From: Toxorhynchites rutilus septentrionalis
Lineage: Eukaryota > Arthropoda > Insecta > Diptera > Culicidae
Length of the DNA: 64,000 bases
Assembly: GCF_029784135.1 (NCBI RefSeq)
Contig: NC_073745.1
Span: 45,119,521 to 45,183,520 of the forward strand
Direction: 5' to 3'
Under the pieces are notes generated by a model. The model was given only the letters and a program-made list of their open reading frames with translations. It was not told where the DNA came from and did no database searches. Positions 11,891 to 23,292 of the stretch are shown here, piece after piece. How positions within the stretch are numbered: position 1 is the stretch's first letter; each line of letters begins with the position of its first letter. The position numbers were made by a program, and so were the translations under genes.

Positions 11891-14800
11891 TCTGTAGTGT
11901 TTGTTTTCACCGGCAATAATATTAAAAAAATGGGAATAAAAGTATAACCAACTTGATAGTAAATAGCATTTTTAGAGTAGAAGATTTTGTTTAAAAATTG
12001 CCTATGCAACGTACTCATCGAAGATTCCACACAGGAAGCAGTGACAAGATATTTGCATATAACAGAAGTTCAAAAATTTTGAAAAGTCCAGATCGCTTCA
12101 TGATATCTGTTAGGTACAACATATAATGGAGTTAAATGAAATAAAGTTAGAGAAAAACTTGCCAGACGATCGCTTCAAAAAGAAACGCTTGTTGTTTGTT
12201 TTTGCTCTACTTTCCTCGCTGACGCTGAGTTGCATTAAAAATTTTAAAATTTTCCATTTTTCTGTCTTTTTTATTGAGTGTTATATTAAACAATTTGTTT
12301 GAAATTATATTAATTTTTTTAGCCATGTTTACAAATCTTGAAAGACACAGGGTAGTGAAAATAACGGGCGCAGATATAAATTCCGCGTTTTAGTTCATGG
12401 GGTTAATAGTAATTGGAGTAATAGTTTTAACGCAAGTTTGCACATCTCCAGTATTTATTCGGAGTCAAACCATTTTTTTCAGTAATGACAAATATTTTCT
12501 TTTTTCCCAAAAAGTTAGTTTATTTAAGCTCTTTTGGAATTCAATGCTTTAACAGTTGAAACGAAAAATAAATATCATTATACGAATTCCGGACACTTTT
12601 GTTTCAAATTTCGGACTCATTTTGTCAGCAGTTATTCATTAAGAGAAGTTAATTATTGATTTTTGTGAAGCTTATTATTTCATTATTATTTAACTATAAC
12701 CAAAATAAACCAAACATTCAACATCAGACATTCTTACTGCATTCTTTCTAGAGCTTGTAAAATACTCTATGAAGCTGCTGTAATAAGAAATTCTATCGTG
12801 AACATTTGATCCGTTCGGATTTAGAATCATCTTCTAAACGTGTTTTTTATTACGGGCATCTCACATTTGTTGTTTTATTTATTTTGATTTTTTACATTGT
12901 TTGTCAATAGCTAGGCACTACTTCTGACACTACACAGCTATTGAACATGCCAACGAAGTTTTGGTTTTGTGATGATGAAGCTCAAATTGTATCATTAGTT
13001 ACAATTGTTTATTTCTCAACAAATACAAATCAGTATGTATGATTTTTGCATTTGAAGAACAATGAATGTCGAGTGAAAATCACACCATCTTTTCGAATCC
13101 GCAAGCCGTAATCAACCATCATTACTGAGTTTCACCCTTTGCGCTGCCATTCTGAAACTGGCAACTCCCAAATCGGATCGTGCAATAATTATCAGCTCTT
13201 GGTGGTGGGCAGCAAAACTTCTCCGACGAAAAAAAGCAAGAACAAAAAAAAACAACACCAACTTAGCTGTCTAAGCTATCAAAACATACGGTTAATTGAG
13301 GTAAACTGCTGTGACGATGATGTGCACAAGAAGGTCTTCTCACATCGCAATGTCCATCATCGCTCAGATGGCCGTCCTTGGGCAGTGGGGCAGGGGAGAG
13401 ATAGTGTGCTGCCAGGCAAAAGTCACAGCTGAGTGAGTTTTTTCTCTGTCGTCATCTTCGAGTCATCTTCCGGATCGAGCAACGGTCCGAATGGGGAGAA
13501 AATCGATTGTCAATTGAGCAAAATTGCTAGATGATACTGCTGGGGCAGCAAGAAAGAGCCAGAGGACAAGCAAAAAAAAAATCGTGCGAAAATTGGAATC
13601 ATTTAAGATCCAATGAAACCGAATGAGCAAGTTGTCGGCGAGAGGAGGAAAAACTTTCTTTCGGACGATTAGTTTTTTTTGTACCGCCGCTATTTCCACC
13701 AACGATGAACAAGCTATTTCATTCTCCATTAGGTAGACCTTTCCGAGATCAATCACTCCAGAGATGGAGAAACAGCGCGAGGCGCACGCTATATTTTATC
13801 GGAAACAGCGGGACATTGTGAAAGATCGAGCGATTCCTTTTGGGTTTAATGGAGTTTAATAGATTGATTGTTGGCGTGAAATGTTAAAAATTAAGTCACC
13901 GGGAAGAGAATTTATGTTGTAATATTTAATGACAGCATCCTACATAATACCTTATAACGTCACGTCTTACGAATCTGCTAATTTGAAAGGCAAAACAATC
14001 TTCTTAATGTCTCAGCCGATCATTGCATAACGTCAAATCCCCTTGAGCACTAAGCGCACTTGTGATCGTGGCGCAACTCGACCAAGAAAGCCGCAAAATC
14101 AGGTCTCAATTGAACTCGTGATCTGCTACGGAAAACGCGAACCGCTTCGGGTCACACCACGCAGCTTCCAAGGTATTTCGGTCGCATGCATGAGAGTGTT
14201 GGAAAAGTGCTCGTTTATCTCCGCACTTGTGTAAACCGCTTCGCGACCACCACTTCGGTGGCTATGGCTGCGACCCAGATCTGTCCGACTGAAATTAATT
14301 ACATGCATTATTAAGTAACAACGCGCGCACTCTCTGAGTGCACATCGAAAGCCCCCAAGTAGTTCGCGTTCCAGGGAGCGCAACCCTTCGAGCAGACGGT
14401 GGTGAATACGAGAATATGAATCATTGCGCAATTGCTTGCGTGTACTGTCAACGTGCCTTCTAGGAAACCACCAGGAAACCAATGAAGGATCAATTTCGTT
14501 TGTACTATCGGTAATAACTGCCTCAACGATTATTGATTCTCGTGTTCAATAATGCAGCTCCGACCAGACAAGTGAATGTTTAATGAGCCATCCGTGCCCC
14601 GCGGCCGTCCAGCTGTCTGTTAACAATTTTGACATTTCAGTGCGAAAAAAAATATATGCATTTTAATGTGTCATAAAAATCCACTTTTCCAACGAACCAT
14701 GACAAAGTGTTTCTCTAATTTCGCTGCCAATCATAAAGCCAGCTGACAACACAATGCAATCATAGGTCGGTGCCTTTTCACACTTCTTTCTGTTCCGCGA

Positions 14801-15639
14801 AACCCGCTGACAACGGCGAAGCAAACTGTTCCAACCCGGACTGCAACGCCATTGCCAGTGTGCATTTAATAGAGCAAAATCGATTTTCTCTGTTTCCAGC
14901 ATCCGTCCTCTGTCCGTCCCAGCTCAGTCCTGATTGTCTCGATATAATTTGCACCCGAGCGATATTAAACGATAGCCATTCGTGACAGCCCCGTCTAGTC
15001 GTGAAGATTTCTTTCCACGCAGAGGAAAACCGGTTGTCCCTCTGTCCACCCCCGCGGCGACGGCGAAAGATTACTCCGGTCCAGTCGCGATGGTGATGCT
15101 CGGTGAGCTTTTTCGCCTGCGAGGCTATTTTATCATCCCCACGTTGCACTTGAAATGGGCGCACTCTCATCATCCGGTATGCCGAAGAATGCCTGGAAGG
15201 TATTTTTAACTGAGCATTCCCGTAGATACGTCGTTCCGTATGATGATGCACGCGGAATCTTCATCCCCCGAGGAACACCTCTCTGTTGCACTCTCATTCG
15301 TCGTCACTTGGCTTAGCCACACCGATATCCGTGGTGGACCTGCTCACAGCGGTTATTGCCAATGGTATCAAGGGAAGTGATAACCAATTGACACCACCGG
15401 GGGAATCGTGTGCTGAACAACTGGTTTGCTGATTGCTTTTTCCTGACTCTTGGATCCATCAGTTGGGTGCGACAAGCGAGATTAAGTGGTGATTGGCAAA
15501 TGGATTGACGGCATCGGAAGACGATACCTAGCGGTGTTTTTTTTCTTGAAATTCTTGGCACACGACAATGTTCCGGTGGAGGATTTCCTTTCTACAACAG
15601 CATCGTATGAAACATCGAATAATTTTATAAGGACTTTAG
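11891..15639. other. Unique non-coding sequence, GC-richer from 13.1 kb
   Basis: No exon or transposon recognised. From about 13.1 to 15.6 kb the base composition rises clearly above the surrounding AT-rich repeats, with no repeat signatures. Several frames are open for 60-157 residues but none shows domain features. The stretch has the look of old, unique flanking or intron sequence that may include regulatory DNA. Confidence 0.4.
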
Positions 15640-16260
15640 CTTAGTTTCCGACACGAATTTCGGACGTTTCGGACGATATTCATAACAAGAATGCTGATGA
15701 AGTTAGTCGGTTCAAAAAATGTTGTGCCATGGCGTACACGATTCCAGTCCTTCTGATTATCCGAAACAAAAAATCGAACAGATTCTGATTCAGTAAAGAT
15801 GCCGCTGTCGCATGAACCTCGGACAAGTCAAAAACATCTTTTTTGACAAAATGGCGACCGTTTGAAAAACAAAATGCGTTTTAAAACGTTTTTTTCTTAC
15901 GTTTCTCAATTTTTTAAAATAATAAAATATTAAAAATATGATTTTTTAGAGGTTCATGCAATAGAGATGCATACGGATTATATTCATATAAATTCGACGT
16001 GAATCGGTTCAGTAGAACTTGAGATATCGTTTACGCCAGTTTGGAAAAACTAGTTTCGAGAAAAACGCGTTTGAAGTTAATTGTTATGGCCGTACCAGGT
16101 TAGATACCGCATCAATAAAGTGGCTCTAACTCGGTAAATAATAGATTTTCGATAAGTCCTTTCTAGGGTATATTCTTGAATACCTAAACTTCTGAAATAT
16201 GAAGGAAAAAAATTGTTTTTTTTCCAAATTTCTAGGCTAGAATACTCCCTTAAGTAATCA
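15640..16260. repeat. Second copy of the 4.95-5.45 kb repeat
   Basis: Cues shared with the repeat around 3287-5460: AATTTCGGACG, GCTGATGAAGT, AAAATGTTGTGCCATGG, GATTCTGATTCAGTAAAGAT, CATGAACCTCGGACAAGTC, and the end TAGAATACTCCCTT. This copy is not interrupted by the HINE-like element and so approximates the empty site for copy A. Confidence 0.55.
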
Positions 16261-16980
16261 TTACAAACGTATTTTGTACCAGTTTCGATATTTGTCAATA
16301 ATTTTTACTTAGCGCAAAGAACTTTCATATTTGAGTCACGTTAGCATATCAGCCAAGTCAGCCCAGAAACGGACACCGCACGCGGCTACAGACTGCCAGA
16401 TAAGCGCATCTTCACCAATGTGCACGATCAGCAGTTTTAGTCAATAAATAAGACCGATCGTGCTAGACCGAGTTAGTTAGTAAGAAGTACAGAGCGTAAC
16501 CGGTAGTTGTAAAGTGAATAATTGTGAATAAAAGTGATTTAAAATAAACATTTCCTGTTTTTAAAAAGGCGATCACGGCCCGGGTAATGTGATTTTTGTT
16601 TGTGATATTTGAAAAAAATATTTAACAGAAGTACATCGATTACTTGAAAAAGATTATGGTTATCAAGTTCCATCGCAAACTCGTCAGAGTCTATCAAAAG
16701 TGAAGGTAATGCTGACTGTTTTTTTTCGATATTCGTAGTATTGTTAATTCTGAACTCCTCCCGAAGGGCCAACACTCAATAAAGAGTAATGGCGAAGGTA
16801 ATGGCATTATGAGGCATTTGAAAGAGAAAATTCGTCGCAAGCGGCCAGATTTGTGGAAGAATCACACTTGGATTTATCTCTTCAAATGTTGTGCACAAAA
16901 TTAGAAGTCCTGTATGATAATTGAGATCTCCTTACAGTAATTCCATGAGAGGAGATCAACTAAAACACACTTTCGCTCAG

Positions 16981-17233
16981 AGGGCCTGGCTTGGTAAGGA
17001 AGTAAAAAGTGTTCCCAAACCAAATTACCAGCTCTATGGAAAATATTGTATAGAGTATCAAATAAGAAATTTTGATTGTTTTTTCGTACCCCTATGTGGT
17101 TCACCATAGGAACTATGGTGAAAAATATATTTAAATATACAAAATTTTTGCGCGTCATTCTAAATAGATTCGAGATAAAATTTGTAAAAAATACTGAAAG
17201 TGCATCTCACTTTTTTTCATCACAAATTGTAGT
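16981..17233 (+). repeat. One arm of the 9.3 kb foldback family
   Basis: It starts AGGGCCTGGCTTGGTAAGG and follows the arm of the 9329-11890 element (GTAAAAAGTG, CCAAATTACCAGCT, GTGGTTCACCATAGGA, GAAAGTGCATCTCAC, AATTGTAGTA). The arm continues at about 18084-18146 (TAAAAAAATCTTGAAATATT), so it was split by another insertion. Confidence 0.65.
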
Positions 17234-18083
17234 ACAGGTCGGACACGATTGTATACAGACTTGATCATATGTGATTCGATTATATGCAATTTTGGTCTCG
17301 ATTATATACAGTTTGAATTTTTTTTTTTACATTTCAAATATGACTTGTTTCAAGAAAAAATGTTACATTTGAACATTAAGGTGGCTAGCATATGTACAGT
17401 GGGGTGAAAATAGTGTTTTTTGAAGATGTTGCTTGGATTTTCACCAGAAATTGTTTATATCGATATTGCAGCAAAATTAAGAAAGATAGAAGTTGGGTGT
17501 CAGAGAACAATTTTTAGAGTGGTTTGAGAACTTTAATATGATTGATAGAATCAAGTTCAAAATGAATTTTTGGGATAAAGTTAATAATTACACATAAAAA
17601 AATACTAACTTTGAAATTTTCACTTCCAAAACAGTTATTCAAATCCACTAACTTAGATGTTCCACTACTATATCCTGTACTAAATTTTCACATCTTTTTG
17701 GCTTTTGGCTTACGCAGCGTACTTTTTAGTGTAGAGTTGTGAAGTTGTTTCGGCAACAGAGTCCGAAACAAAACTAACTAAACTCTATAACTCTGTCATT
17801 GTTGAAACTCGAATATATGCATAGAAGATTTTTTTTTTCCATCAAATATGATCATCTATTACCTTCTGAGAGCTTCTGAAAAAAAAATGTTTGCTCATGT
17901 GAGAAAGGTGTTTTCTGACTTTAAGGGGATGAATCAAAAATTAAATTCTTCTTTTATTTTCAATAAACGGAAAATATAGGCATCAAAAACGAATGAAAAA
18001 GTTTTTTTTGACTCGATTATGTATAGGATTCGATTATATACAGTGAAAAGAAATCGGAGACTGGGTATAATCTGGTCCGCGAT
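17234..18083. mobile_element. Pogo-like MITE nested in the foldback arm
   Basis: It interrupts the arm directly after ATTGTAGTA. The ends contain related motifs in opposite orientation: GGTCGGACACGATTGTATAC at the left, and TATAATCTGGTCCGCGATCG at the right. Internal GATTCGATTATATACAG-type motifs sit near both ends. No transposase is present. The exact right border and TA duplication are uncertain. Confidence 0.4.
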
Positions 18084-18629
18084 CGAACTAAAAAAATCTT
18101 GAAATATTGAAAAAAAAATTAATTTAGAGATTCAGAATTCAAAAAACTATGGATGGGTTATACCTATAATATAACCGCAAGGTTGACGTAGGACTGCGGT
18201 TGGCCTAGTAATCATTTGTGTTTCTTCAATTAGCAATAATCGCATCTCGGACGTTGCTCATTGGGTACGATATCGCCGCTGCGCAGAGCTATCTTTTGTG
18301 TGTATTGATTAAATTATTGATTAAACTAGAGAATGAATGAAACAATTTACGAATTCAATTGCAAGCAAATCCCAATTTAGGTCAATTCATGCATTATGGT
18401 AGTAGTTATCGCAGCAAATAGTTATCAACATTTCGCCTAATCATCGAACGGTATGCGTAGAAATTCAGTGAGCTGGCGACATAAAGGGATATCTAAGCGT
18501 TGCATTTGTACCCGCTTTTGTAGACCGTGTTATCAAAATGAATTCCGGTGTAAAAATGCATGGGGGTATAAAAGTACTGCAGACTTGCATGTATCTGCAA
18601 TGCCGATTTTCCCAACTTCTTGATTTTGG

Positions 18630-19080
18630 AATCTGTATTGGGAAAAAACATTCCGGTTTTTTCCCAATACATCGGCAATTTGCATCCATTTTGCAATGCC
18701 GATTTCCCCAGGCACCATGGTTTTGAAGTCTGTGTTAGGGAAACATTCTGATTTGCAGAAACGCAAACGAATACAAAAGAACCCGCAGCTTGCATCTGCT
18801 TTTCAATGACGATTTTCCTAGGCTCCGTGGTTTTGAAATCTGTATTAGGGAAACATTCCGAATTGCAAAAACGCAAGCGAGTACAAAAGTACCCGCAGCT
18901 TGAATCTATTCTGCAATGCCGATTTCTCCAGGCTCCATGGTTTTGAAGTCTGTGCTAGGAAAACATTCCGATTTGCAAAAGGCAAACGAGTACAGAAGTA
19001 CCTGCTGCTTGCATCCATTTTGGAATGTCGATTTCTCTATGCTCCATTGTTTTGAAGTCTGTGTTAGGGAAACATCCATT
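18630..19080. repeat. Minisatellite of about 110 bp inside HINE-like copy C
   Basis: Units begin with GGAAACATTC at 18739, 18849, 18958 and 19068, a period of 109-110 bp. The unit is the 95 bp unit of copy A with extra bases. The shared core reads CAATGCCGATTT, CCATGGTTTTGAAGTCTGTG and TTAGGGAAAC. Confidence 0.85.
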
Positions 19081-19190
19081 CATTCCAGCGATTGTACCTC
19101 CATCGTTGCGCAATCACAACTGAATGGATTTCTTCTTCTTCTTCTTTTTTTCTTTAACAGGGTTTAAACTTTTCAGTTCATTCAGCCTCT

Positions 19191-19226
19191 AACTGAGTGG
19201 ATTTCCGAACGGCACTTGCTTATATA
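19191..19226 (-). promoter_or_regulatory. TATA-Inr core promoter in HINE-like copy C
   Basis: Minus strand TATATAAG (19226-19219) and initiator TCAGTT (19196-19191), with the first T 32 bases from the initiator A, exactly as in copy B. Transcription would run into the minisatellite. Confidence 0.55.
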
Positions 19227-19987
19227 CCGATTGGTGTGATTTCAATAGCCTGTTTTGAAAGCAATTTTAGGACCATAGAAACAAGTTTTTGGATCAAAAA
19301 GTAGCAAGCATATAACGCGTAGACATTTTATCTTTCGAATGAAGTGTTTATCATACCATTTCGTTCAGTTGTTTTGAGCTACTAACGCTCAAAATCTCGT
19401 TCTCCGGTGTAACGCTTTCGTTTTCGAAACTTTGAGCTTATACTCCAGTATAGAAATGAAAGACGTAGTCCTACGTCAAAACACCCTATGCAAAATATCA
19501 GCTCTTAACTTAAGGGGGGACCCCGGTCTGGAAAATCGAAAAAATCGAAGTTTTGTTTTTTTGCATTTTTGGGAAGCTTATCCGCCCTCAGAAATATTGT
19601 CCTAAAAGGATATTTCGATACAGAGTTACAGCTAAAAGTATGAAGTCACTTCAAGGGATATAGTATTGCTGTACGAATCTTTAAACGCGTTTTTCTTGAA
19701 ACCATGTGTTCTCAACTGACGGTATCTATATCTATGGATCTACTCGACCGATTTGGCTGAAATTTGTTATCAGCATGTAAAAATGAATTATCTAAAGCGT
19801 TACATAGCCGTTTTCTTGATATCTCATTTTTTCGATTTTTATGAGCTTCTAAACAGTGATTTTTTATAAAAAATAACTCATTTTTAACTAAAATGGCCGT
19901 CATTTTGGCAATTTTCCGAATTTCCAAAAACCCCTATGTAACGCTTTAGGTATTGTCCTAAAGTTTCATTCATTGGGATTTATTCTA

Positions 19988-20730
19988 AAGGGCGAATACG
20001 AAATTGCGACACCGAAAATTCATGCCAATTTTTTTATAATGTTTAGAATCAAACCAACATTTTAGGGTAGTTTTATACATATATTTATTTCAAAAATCAA
20101 AAGAAAAGTTAATCGATGGAGTTTTGAGTGTAAAATTGAACGCATTTTCGCTTGATGCCCTCCATCAAAGTCTTTACAGTGTCATCCGGTACCAGTTTCT
20201 CAGTTTTTTTCCATTTTCTTAACATGTCCTTCTCGTCTTTGACTGTCTTCTTGCTCTTCCGAAGTTCCCGCTTCATTATTGCCCAGTACTGCTCCACCGG
20301 GCGCAGCTCCGCACAGTTTGGCGGGTTCATGTCCTTTGGAACAAAATGGACAGAATTGGCCTCATACCATTCCAGGACACTTTTAGAATAGTGGCATGAT
20401 GCCAAATCTGGCCAAAATAGCGGAGCTTCGTCGTGCTGCTGCAAGAACGGCAAAAGTCGCTTCTCGAGGCACTCAGATTTGTAGATCTTGCCATTTACTG
20501 TGCCCTTTGTCACGAAAGGCTCACGACATGCCGATCTTTTTAGCTAAATCACGGCTTGAGACGTTGGGATTTGCTTTAATCATCCGCTCCACCTTTCCCT
20601 CCGTCTTTTTGTTCACCGGTTCCGGTTTTCTTCCAGCTCCTTTGCCATGGTCAAACGTCAACCGCTCCTGGAACCACTTCAACACTCTGGAGACGGTTGA
20701 ATGGTGAATGTTCAGCATTTTTCCCAACTG
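19988..20730 (-). mobile_element. DD37E transposon remnant, internally deleted
   Basis: The 3' end AAGGGCGAATACGAAATTGC follows TA at 19986-19987 and has the same AAGGG start as the intact DD37E element at 1665. The 5' end is missing: the transposase reading runs straight into HINE-like sequence near 20730. It is a different subfamily from the first copy, with about 50 percent protein identity by eye. Confidence 0.75.
20109..20730 (-). pseudogene. DD37E transposase, deleted
   Basis: The N-terminal part (LGKMLNIHHSTVSRVLKWF, a helix-turn-helix) ends at KIGMS. The reading then jumps frame at about 20517 to FVTKGTVNGKIYKSE, so about 100 residues including the first catalytic Asp are gone. The remaining C-terminal 134 residues are well kept: second Asp in FWPDLASCHYS, then Glu in LRPVEQYW, 37 residues between, and a natural stop at 20109. 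Confidence 0.85.
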
Positions 20731-22031
20731 CATTAAAATAAACTCTTTCACATGAATGTAATTTTAAATTCCCAGAGGAACTGGCAGATTATTTTCAGTA
20801 ACGATTAGATATTACCACATTTTCCTCGATACTGGAAGCTCACCAGTGGTTAATGCTCGATAACCATCTGTTAATAGCACTTGATTGTAATATATTTGGT
20901 GACAGTGTTACATGGATAGGAAACATTCAAATATACTCTGTCACATGAATGTATTTTTAAATTCCGTGAGGAACTGGCAGATTATTTTCCGGATCTTTCT
21001 CGATGCTGAATGGCATCCAAACGGAAAGAATTCCGTGCGTGTATGTATGTGTGCAGCGGCTGCTTCGATGGTCACCTTCTCTTCTCCTGAAGGATCGGCT
21101 TCTCTGTGCTCCCTCACAGGTTCAAACAAACTGCTTGCGTTTCAGGGCAGATCTCGATCCGTCGCCGTCCAGCACCCTCAGCAACGATGTTGTCTTGTCG
21201 ATGTCCTCACGAAAAATGAATGCATCTCACCACCAGAATATCGCTTAAGTATGCTTTTTTTGCGTGATTGAATCGAGAGAAGGCGTGGTTTACGATGGCA
21301 ATTTGGAAGGCAAACTAGAGGGGAATGAACTCTCTGAGCTCGGAACTTTCGGCGACTGAGCAATAATCGATTGCGGGCGCCTACAATATTGGATACGGAA
21401 ATATCCTACTGATGGGGAAGAATAATCTTCAGAAGCTATTCTGTTAATTGCGATGCGTTGCGTTGTAACCAAATGTATTTGGTCACAGTGTTACATGAAT
21501 AGAAAACATTCAAATAAACTCTTTCACATGAATGTATTTTTATATTCCCAGAGGTGTGTGTGTGTAGCGGCTGCTTCGAAATCTTCCCGGGGAACCGTTT
21601 GTGGCATCACTCTCCTCCTGATGGATTCCCTTCTGGCCTAAGGTGCACAAACAGGCTCTTGGTGACACCGTTCATTCGCGCTTTCATGAAAAACGAAGAG
21701 CTTCACCACAACAGCGACAACATGCTCCAATCGCTGTTCAATTAGAACTAAGTGGATTTCCGAGCGGCGCTCCCTTATATACCGATTGGTATATAAGTAA
21801 CCTGTTTTGAAAGCAATTTTAAGACTATTGAAACAAGTTTTTGGATCAGAAATTAACAAGTATAGAACGCGTAGACATTTTATCTTCGAATGAAGTGTTT
21901 ATCATACCATTTCGTTCAGTTGTTTAGGAGCTATTAACGCTCAAAATCTCGGTCTCCGGCGTAACGCTTTCGTTTTCGAAACTTTGATTTTACACCCTGG
22001 TATAGAAATGAAAGACGTAGTCCTACGTCAA
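20731..22031 (-). mobile_element. HINE-like element, copy D, 3' truncated
   Basis: The right end GACGTAGTCCTACGTCAAAA (to 22031) and promoter block are kept. The hairpin end is missing, cut by the DD37E remnant. The core matches copy B (CACATGAATGTAATTTTAAA, AGAGGAACTGGCAGATTATT, the H2A-like stretch at about 20990-21065) and repeats part of itself at about 21480-21600. It also contains a segment, about 21060-21360, with no match in copy B. Confidence 0.55.
21746..21781 (-). promoter_or_regulatory. TATA-Inr core promoter in HINE-like copy D
   Basis: Minus strand TATATAAG (21781-21774) and initiator TTAGTT (21751-21746), one base off the consensus. The spacing of 32 bases is the same as in copies B, C and E. 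Confidence 0.5.
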
Positions 22032-22089
22032 AAATGGAAAATACATCTTCAAACTTACCTAAAACAATAACCAAAATACCTGAACACTT

Positions 22090-23000
22090 TACTTTATTCC
22101 TAACACCCGAAAAAAATCACGAAAATTATTTTTTTTCGATCTTCCAGACAGGGGTCCCCCTCTAAGCGAAAAATTACCCAAGGGGGGAAATAAAGAACAT
22201 CTGGGGTTTTCGAAACAAATTTATTGATGCAAAATGTCTTAAAATTACATGACACGTCAAGATTCACAGTTATCTGGAAAAAATATGTTTTGTCAAAAAT
22301 CGACTTTTCAGACGGAAAAACGACCAAGTGCCAAAAATTTTTTTTTTCGAGATAACATTAAATCTCGACGATTAAAGCAATTTCAAAACATTTGGCATAC
22401 AACAATTTGAAACCCCTAGTTTTCGGTGATCTTTCGTTTTTCAAAAAAACTCAAATTTTAACGTCTGCGACACTAATAAATGAAGTTCGAATGAGCTTAT
22501 ATTTTGCATAGGGTATATTATCGTGCTAATCAACATTTCGCAGCTAGTGTCGAAAGAAAAATCGAGATAACTATTTTCATTGGTACCCAAAACCATACGT
22601 TTCGTTTCGTTCTCCAAAAAAGTCCCAGAGTGTCGATTTTTGACAAAAAGGGAAACTAGAAATGACACGAGATCTCAACGTTTCATGCAATTTTAAGACA
22701 TTTAGCATCAATTTTTTTTTTTAAAAACCCCGATTTCATTTTCTCCCCTTGGGTGATTTTTCGATTTTCAAAAAACTCAAACTTTGATCACTTTGCGCCA
22801 CTCTCCTTTAAGTTCGATTGAGCTGATATTTTGCATAGGGTGTTTCTTCGAGGTGGTGAACATTTTGTATGGGGAAACTTTCTGAAATTCGAGATGACCA
22901 TTTTCATTGGCACCCATTTAGTCATGCACTTGCTCCGTGTGAGTAAATGTACGACACATTTGATGGTAGGTATAGCTACCCGCACATAATGGGTCATAGC
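22090..23000. repeat. Unclassified AT-rich interspersed repeat
   Basis: It contains repeated modules: CCCTTGGGTGATTTTTCG, TTCAAAAAACTCAAA, TTCGA(A/T)TGAGCT and TATTTTGCATAGGGT appear at 22440-22520 and 22740-22840. They recur at 29393-29560 and in part at 27640-27712 and 62100-62420. It has no coding potential. The 29.4 kb copy served as target for the hAT-like element. Confidence 0.5.
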
Positions 23001-23036
23001 TGAAGTTTAAGGATTGAGTTTGTACTGATTCAAGTA

Positions 23037-23290
23037 CAGTAAGTTACATTTAATGCGACATTCAGTTAATTGAACAGACCTGTAATGCGACACGTTAAAT
23101 TGTACATTTTTACAACTAAATGGACATTTTTGTAAACATTGAGTTCGGGGACCAAATGATGGCTCCACATTAAAAGTCGCCACCAGACGTCGACACTGTG
23201 CCAATTTAATTGCCAATGTCTAACTACAAAATCGCCTCCAATGCGACACTGACTGGTGCCTCGGCATATCGTGTTAAATGTAAATTACTG
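23037..23290. mobile_element. Short TA-flanked MITE, 254 bp
   Basis: The ends CAGTAAGTTACATTTAA and TTAAATGTAAATTACTG are inverted repeats and are flanked by TA at 23035-23036 and 23291-23292. Internal GCGACA motifs are repeated near both ends. The size, TA duplication and CAGT start suit a Tc1/mariner or pogo-derived MITE. Confidence 0.75.
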
Positions 23291-23292
23291 TA

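Larger units (their letters stand above)
18147..19479 (-). mobile_element. HINE-like element, copy C
   Basis: Left: hairpin GGTTATACC-tat-AATATAACC (18156-18176), subTIR TTGACGTAGGACTGC (18183). Right: GACGTAGTCCTACGTCAAA ending about 19479. The core contains the minisatellite in a 110 bp form, plus the conserved promoter block. A partial duplication of the sequence next to the initiator (AACTGAATGGATTTC at about 19120 and AACTGAGTGGATTTC at 19191) surrounds a short CTT-rich insert, showing rearrangement just downstream of the start site. Confidence 0.6.
19511..22165. repeat. Composite repeat bounded by an inverted GGGGGACCCC motif
   Basis: The motif GGGGGGACCCCGGTCTGGAA at 19515 returns inverted at about 22130-22162 (TTCCAGACAGGGGTCCCCCT). 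Between them lie a DD37E remnant and a truncated HINE-like copy. This looks like one older element filled by later insertions, but it could also be two separate copies in opposite orientation. Confidence 0.4.

Noticed and set aside
14778..15251. 157-residue minus-strand frame
   Set aside because: No domain, low-complexity Arg/His-rich composition, overlapping open frames on the other strand, and no splice or promoter support.
16325..16550. LTR-like sequence with AATAAATAAGA and a GTGAATAAAAGTG-type end
   Set aside because: It looks like part of an LTR, but no partner LTR, primer-binding site or target duplication could be shown.
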